From positions 1 through 7,457 of the forward strand of contig JBQTJJ010000068.1 of assembly GCA_052387235.1 (NCBI GenBank): a stretch of 7,457 bases of DNA, in the 5' to 3' direction. This document shows positions 4,428-7,457 of the stretch, piece by piece (the first letter of the stretch is position 1; each line of letters opens with the position of its first letter). The stretch comes from JBQTJJ01 sp052387235. Its GTDB lineage: Bacteria > Actinomycetota > Acidimicrobiia > Acidimicrobiales > GCA-2861595. The translations under genes and the position numbers were made by a program. Below the pieces are notes generated by a model. It did not search any database and had not been told where the DNA came from. It was given only the letters and a program-made list of their open reading frames with translations.

Positions 4428-6353
4428 TCAGCACTGAACGACCCAGCGCACGCCGTCGCCGTCCGCCGGCTCGTAGGCGCAGTACAGGCCGGTCCGGAGC
4501 CGTTCGTCGAGCATCTTGCCGGCGGCGGGGACGGCCTCGGTCAGCCTGGCCGTCGCCGACCGCAGCGCCCTCGTCACGTTGAGCCGGGCCCGCTCGGTGG
4601 CCGACGACGCCCGCCGGCTGCGACCGCCGAGCCCGAAGGCCTCGGCCAGGTGGGCCACCAGCCCGTCCAGCTCGGCCTGCAGCACCTCGGCCCTGGCGTC
4701 GTCGCCGGCCTGGATGGCGTCGTGGATCTCGGTCCGCAGCGCCTCGACGCGATGGCGGTAGGCGGCCCGGGCCTGCGCGTCGGCCAGCTCGCCGGCGTCG
4801 CCGAGGTGGCGCCGGTCGACGGCGCCCCCGGCCGGCGCCAGGCCCTCCACCCGGTCGACCAGGTCGAGGGCGTGGCGCTCGACCCCGGGCGCCCGGACCA
4901 GCTCGGCCAGGTAGCGCAGTCCCTTCGTGTCGGTGAGGAGGGCGCGGACGTCGCCGCACGACACCACCCAGCACCGTTCGTCGCGCTCCAGGCGGGCGAT
5001 GACGGAAGCGGCGCGGGGAGGGCGGCCCGGTGCCGGGACGCCCAGCCGGTCGAGCAGGGCGACGTGGGCAGCCGGCAGCACCACGTCGAGCCCGTCCAGC
5101 GCGGCCGCGGCCCGCCCCGCCTCGACCCTGGCCCCGGCCCGGTCACCGGCCTGTTCGTGGAGCCCGACCAGGTCGAGCAGCAGGGTGGCCCGCAGGAGCG
5201 GGACGCCCACCGGGGGGAGCCGGTCGAGCGCCGTCTCGACGGCCGCGATGGCTGCGGCAGGGTCGCCCCCGGCTGCCAGCAGCCGGGCCCGGACGGCGGC
5301 GATCCTGGCCTGGAGTCCAGGGATGTCGAGGTCCCGGGTCCGGGCGACGAGGTCGTCACATGCGCCGGCGGCGGCGGCGGTGTCGCCCACGGCCAGCTCG
5401 ACGTCGACCAGCACGGCGAGCAACTCGGCCGCCCGCAGGCGGTCGCCGCCGATGCAGCGAAGGCCGCGGGTCGCTGTCGCCCGCGCCAGGTCGTGGTCGC
5501 CGCGCGCCAGGTGGAGGCGTGCGGCGGGGAGCAGCGCCTGGATGTGGCCCTCCTTGCCGAGGAGGAGCATCTCGGCCTCCGCCAGCCGGCCCTGGCGGAT
5601 GCGAAGCTCGGCCAGCGCCACCACCGGATGCCAGCTCGGCATGTGCGTCCGGTCCTCGAAGTCCCGGATGGCGCGTGTGAGCAGGGCCTCGGCCTCGCTC
5701 CAGCGCCCCAGCTCGCACAGCAGGGTGGCCTGGACGGCGTCGCAGTGGTTGGCGATGAGCAGCTGGACCCCCGGCGCCGGCCCGATGAGGCCCTGGCGGT
5801 CGAGGTCGGCGGCCCAGGAGCCGGCCCGGTCGAAGTCGCCGCTGTAGTAGCAGGCGGTGAGGAACGAGCACACCGATCTGCCGGCCGTCTCGATGTCGTC
5901 GGCCGGCCCGCACACCAGGGCCATGGCCTCGTCCAGGAGGGCCATGCCCTCGGCGAGGCGACCGGCCTGGACATGGGCCAGGCCGGCGTCGGCCAGGGCC
6001 TTGGTCTCCAGGTTCATGTCGCCGAAGCGCCGGGCCCGGTCGAGGGCCAGCTCGGCCCGGGCCAGCAGCTCGGCCGGGTCGTCCACGTCGCACCCGAGCG
6101 CCGCCACCGCCACCCATCCCTGCTCGATGCACGGAGGCTCGTTCTCCACCAGGCGGGTCGCCCGGAGGAACCAGGCCCGGGCCGCGGTCTGGTTCCCCAC
6201 GAAGTCGGCGAACACGCCGCCGAGCCGGACGCAGGCCAGGGCCGCGCTCCGATGGTCGCCGGCGGCCGTCCGCTCGCGGATCTCGGCCGACAGCTGGGTT
6301 ATCGCGGCCTCGACGTCGAATGACGCCCCCGGCTGTTCCGCCCCTAGCGCCAC
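4428..6353 (-). CDS. TPR protein with actinobacterial regulator C-terminal domain
   Basis: This 641-residue protein is built from helical repeats (about residues 15-440) of the TPR type. It resembles the repeat region of large LuxR/AAA-type actinobacterial regulators: ARAWFLRATRLV, EQGWVAVAAL, ALDRARRFGDMNLETKALADAGLAHVQAGR (with GRLAEGMALLDEAMAL). The C-terminal domain (461-641) opens with a short beta segment (CWVVSCGDVRALLTDTKGLRYLAELV). A coiled helical stretch follows (about 520-575), then the ERARLNVTRAL block near 588-597 and the ending RTGLYCAYEP. This C-terminal module is common at the ends of actinobacterial regulators; its function is not known to me. No Walker motifs, helix-turn-helix, cyclase domain, signal peptide or membrane segment is visible, so it is probably a cytoplasmic scaffold or sensor. 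The GTG start lacks a clear Shine-Dalgarno. It lies 51 nt after the hydrolase gene. Confidence 0.85.
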   Translation of the reverse strand: MALGAEQPGASFDVEAAITQLSAEIRERTAAGDHRSAALACVRLGGVFADFVGNQTAARAWFLRATRLVENEPPCIEQGWVAVAALGCDVDDPAELLARAELALDRARRFGDMNLETKALADAGLAHVQAGRLAEGMALLDEAMALVCGPADDIETAGRSVCSFLTACYYSGDFDRAGSWAADLDRQGLIGPAPGVQLLIANHCDAVQATLLCELGRWSEAEALLTRAIRDFEDRTHMPSWHPVVALAELRIRQGRLAEAEMLLLGKEGHIQALLPAARLHLARGDHDLARATATRGLRCIGGDRLRAAELLAVLVDVELAVGDTAAAAGACDDLVARTRDLDIPGLQARIAAVRARLLAAGGDPAAAIAAVETALDRLPPVGVPLLRATLLLDLVGLHEQAGDRAGARVEAGRAAAALDGLDVVLPAAHVALLDRLGVPAPGRPPRAASVIARLERDERCWVVSCGDVRALLTDTKGLRYLAELVRAPGVERHALDLVDRVEGLAPAGGAVDRRHLGDAGELADAQARAAYRHRVEALRTEIHDAIQAGDDARAEVLQAELDGLVAHLAEAFGLGGRSRRASSATERARLNVTRALRSATARLTEAVPAAGKMLDERLRTGLYCAYEPADGDGVRWVVQC

Positions 6354-6375
6354 GTACCCATGCTCGCGCGTGGGG

Positions 6376-6400
6376 CTCCCCGGGCAAAGGGCACCGGGAG
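6376..6400 (-). terminator. Hairpin between hydrolase and TPR genes
   Basis: CTCCC (6376-6380) pairs with GGGAG (6396-6400), and after a one-base bulge GG (6382-6383) pairs with CC (6394-6395), leaving a 10-nt loop. It occupies most of the 51-nt gap between the two minus-strand genes. It could act as an attenuator or RNA-processing site; without a T-tract it is only a weak terminator candidate. Confidence 0.25.
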
Positions 6401-6404
6401 CGGC

Positions 6405-7247
6405 TCACTCCGAAAGGAGCGCCCGGGCGACGAACCCGGCGACCACGTCCGGCCGCTCGAGGGGCCCGAAGTGCCCGACGCCGGGCACGGCCTCGCTCCG
6501 TCCGCCCGGCAGGCGGTCCTCTGATGCGAACGGCCGATCCCCCGTGCAGCCCGGCGTCGTGCCGCCGCACGCCACCATGACGGGGCAGCTCACCTCCCCG
6601 AGGCGCGAGTAGGCGTCGTGGGCGGTGGCCGTGTCGTACACGGCCGCCTCGACGTCCGGGCGGCACTTCAGCCGGACGCCGCCGGCGGCGTCGCCCTCGA
6701 ACCCATGGTCCACGTAGGCGCGCAGCGCGGCCGGCGCCAGGGCGTCGAGGGGCGGCTTCGACGAGTAGTGGGCGAGGGCCTCGTCCCGACCGGGGAAGGT
6801 GGCGCGCCGGCGGCGGGCCTGGGTGGCCAGCCAGGCGCCGCGTTCGCTCCCCCGAGCGGAGCCGGGCGGGATGATGATGGGCTCGAAGCAGTAGATCGCC
6901 CGGAAGGTGCCGGGCCGGGCCTGCTCCGCCAACAGCACGGCCGCGCCACCGCTCGAGTGGCCGAAGGCGTACGGCCGGTCGAGGCCGAGGCCGTCCACGG
7001 TGGCGAGGACATCGGCCGCCAGCCCGAACCAGTCGAGCGCGTGGTCCGCCGCAAGCCGGGTGTCGCCGTGGCCCCGCAGGTCGGGCGCCACGCACCGGAA
7101 GCCGCCGGCCAGCTCGGCGGCGAGGGGAGCGAAGACCCGCCCGTGAAAACCCGCAGCGTGGGCCAGGACGAGCGCCGGGCCCCGGCCCCCGAAGTCGTGG
7201 ACCGTGACCCGGACGCCGTCGGTGGCGGGGACGAGGTGCATGGGCAT
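6405..7247 (-). CDS. Alpha/beta hydrolase
   Basis: This 280-residue protein has the alpha/beta-hydrolase fold of the esterase/lactonase/haloperoxidase-like group. The oxyanion-hole loop is HAAGFHGRVF at 30-39, the strand-4 motif is APDLRGHGDT at 54-63, and the nucleophile elbow is GHSSG at 96-100 with S98 as nucleophile. The catalytic His is H259 in GVGHFGPLERP. The usual acid position after strand 7 reads CGGTTPG (227-233) and lacks an Asp or Glu; the nearest candidate is D237. A cap region lies between about 125 and 200 (PIIIPPG, YSSKPPLDALAPAALRAYVDHGF). There is no signal peptide, so it is probably cytoplasmic. The ATG at 7247 has no strong Shine-Dalgarno; the in-frame ATG at 7241 is an alternative. 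It is the first gene of the minus-strand group. The substrate is unknown. Confidence 0.88.
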   Translation of the reverse strand: MPMHLVPATDGVRVTVHDFGGRGPALVLAHAAGFHGRVFAPLAAELAGGFRCVAPDLRGHGDTRLAADHALDWFGLAADVLATVDGLGLDRPYAFGHSSGGAAVLLAEQARPGTFRAIYCFEPIIIPPGSARGSERGAWLATQARRRRATFPGRDEALAHYSSKPPLDALAPAALRAYVDHGFEGDAAGGVRLKCRPDVEAAVYDTATAHDAYSRLGEVSCPVMVACGGTTPGCTGDRPFASEDRLPGGRSEAVPGVGHFGPLERPDVVAGFVARALLSE

Positions 7248-7457
7248 CGGCGCCCATACTTGCCCAGCCGGTCGCCGTGCACGGCCCCACGGGTGGGTGG
7301 TGCTCGAGCGCGCGCTCTGAGCTCGGTCGCCGCGGGGACAGCGCTAGACGTCTGGCTGGCCCCCAAGTCGCTGGGTCCCGGACGATGAGCGGCCGGTAGC
7401 ATCGTCCCCCTCGTAGGCTGGCAGGGAAGGCCGGGGTCCTCTGCCGGTAGTTCTGCA
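7248..7457. other. Upstream region of the minus-strand gene group
   Basis: These 210 nt hold no convincing gene on either strand; open frames here are short or run on as shadows of the hydrolase gene. The region should contain the promoter of the minus-strand group. On the minus strand a TATGGG (complement of 7252-7257) lies only a few nt before the hydrolase ATG, where a -10 box would give a nearly leaderless transcript. A GCTACC (complement of 7394-7399) is another loose -10 candidate. A CCGGTAG heptamer occurs at 7392-7398 and 7444-7450. None of these is strong evidence. Confidence 0.3.

Noticed and set aside
4650..6323. 557-codon open frame on the plus strand opposite the TPR gene
   Set aside because: High-GC DNA leaves long open frames opposite real genes. 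The translation is Gly/Gln/Val/Arg-rich without domains, while the minus-strand frame shows clear TPR and C-terminal motifs.
5356..7290. 644-codon open frame on the minus strand, overlapping both the hydrolase and TPR genes
   Set aside because: It runs through two well-supported genes in another frame and translates to an Arg/Gly/Pro-rich product with no motif.
1..7457. Mobile element, CRISPR array, tRNA or rRNA
   Set aside because: I saw no transposase or integrase motif, regular spaced repeats, terminal inverted repeats or tRNA-like cloverleaf by eye on either strand.

Overview
This window is very GC-rich DNA (strong G/C bias at third codon positions, GTG as well as ATG starts). It looks like an actinobacterial chromosome, possibly the Acidimicrobiia side. 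The evidence is codon use, a regulator C-terminal domain of a type common in Actinobacteria, and a candidate SAM-IV-type riboswitch, a class known from Actinobacteria. No tRNA, rRNA, CRISPR array, insertion sequence or phage gene was seen, so this reads as ordinary chromosome rather than a mobile region.

Left part, plus strand (1-1642): three small proteins (46, 99 and 53 residues), two of them Cys-rich zinc-ribbon-like, are followed by a strong 13-bp hairpin terminator. A stand-alone response-regulator receiver domain follows, then a 45-residue single-pass membrane peptide. All but the receiver are of unknown function.

Centre (about 1643-2786, plus strand): a structured leader leads into a 338-residue Rossmann-fold oxidoreductase of the saccharopine-dehydrogenase-like type. 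By hand, the leader folds into the layout of a SAM-I/SAM-IV clan aptamer: P1, a long P2, a GGCAACC junction, P3, and a pseudoknot from the P2 loop to the strand after P3. The gene's Shine-Dalgarno lies beside P3 and its GTG start codon lies inside the 3' strand of P1. This is the most interesting feature of the window. If correct, it links an otherwise unassigned dehydrogenase to S-adenosylmethionine or methionine status through control of translation start.

Right part, minus strand (2800-7247), in transcription order: an alpha/beta hydrolase, a 641-residue TPR protein with a regulator-type C-terminal domain but no visible ATPase or DNA-binding domain, a metallo-beta-lactamase-fold protein resembling the diiron domain of flavodiiron proteins, and a YiiM-like MOSC protein. 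Gaps are short (about 50-75 nt), so they may be co-transcribed, though the metallo-beta-lactamase gene has its own strong ribosome binding site. The MOSC gene converges on the dehydrogenase gene with a 13-nt gap. The hydrolase and TPR genes may form a functional pair. The last 210 nt hold no convincing gene and probably contain the promoter of the minus-strand group.
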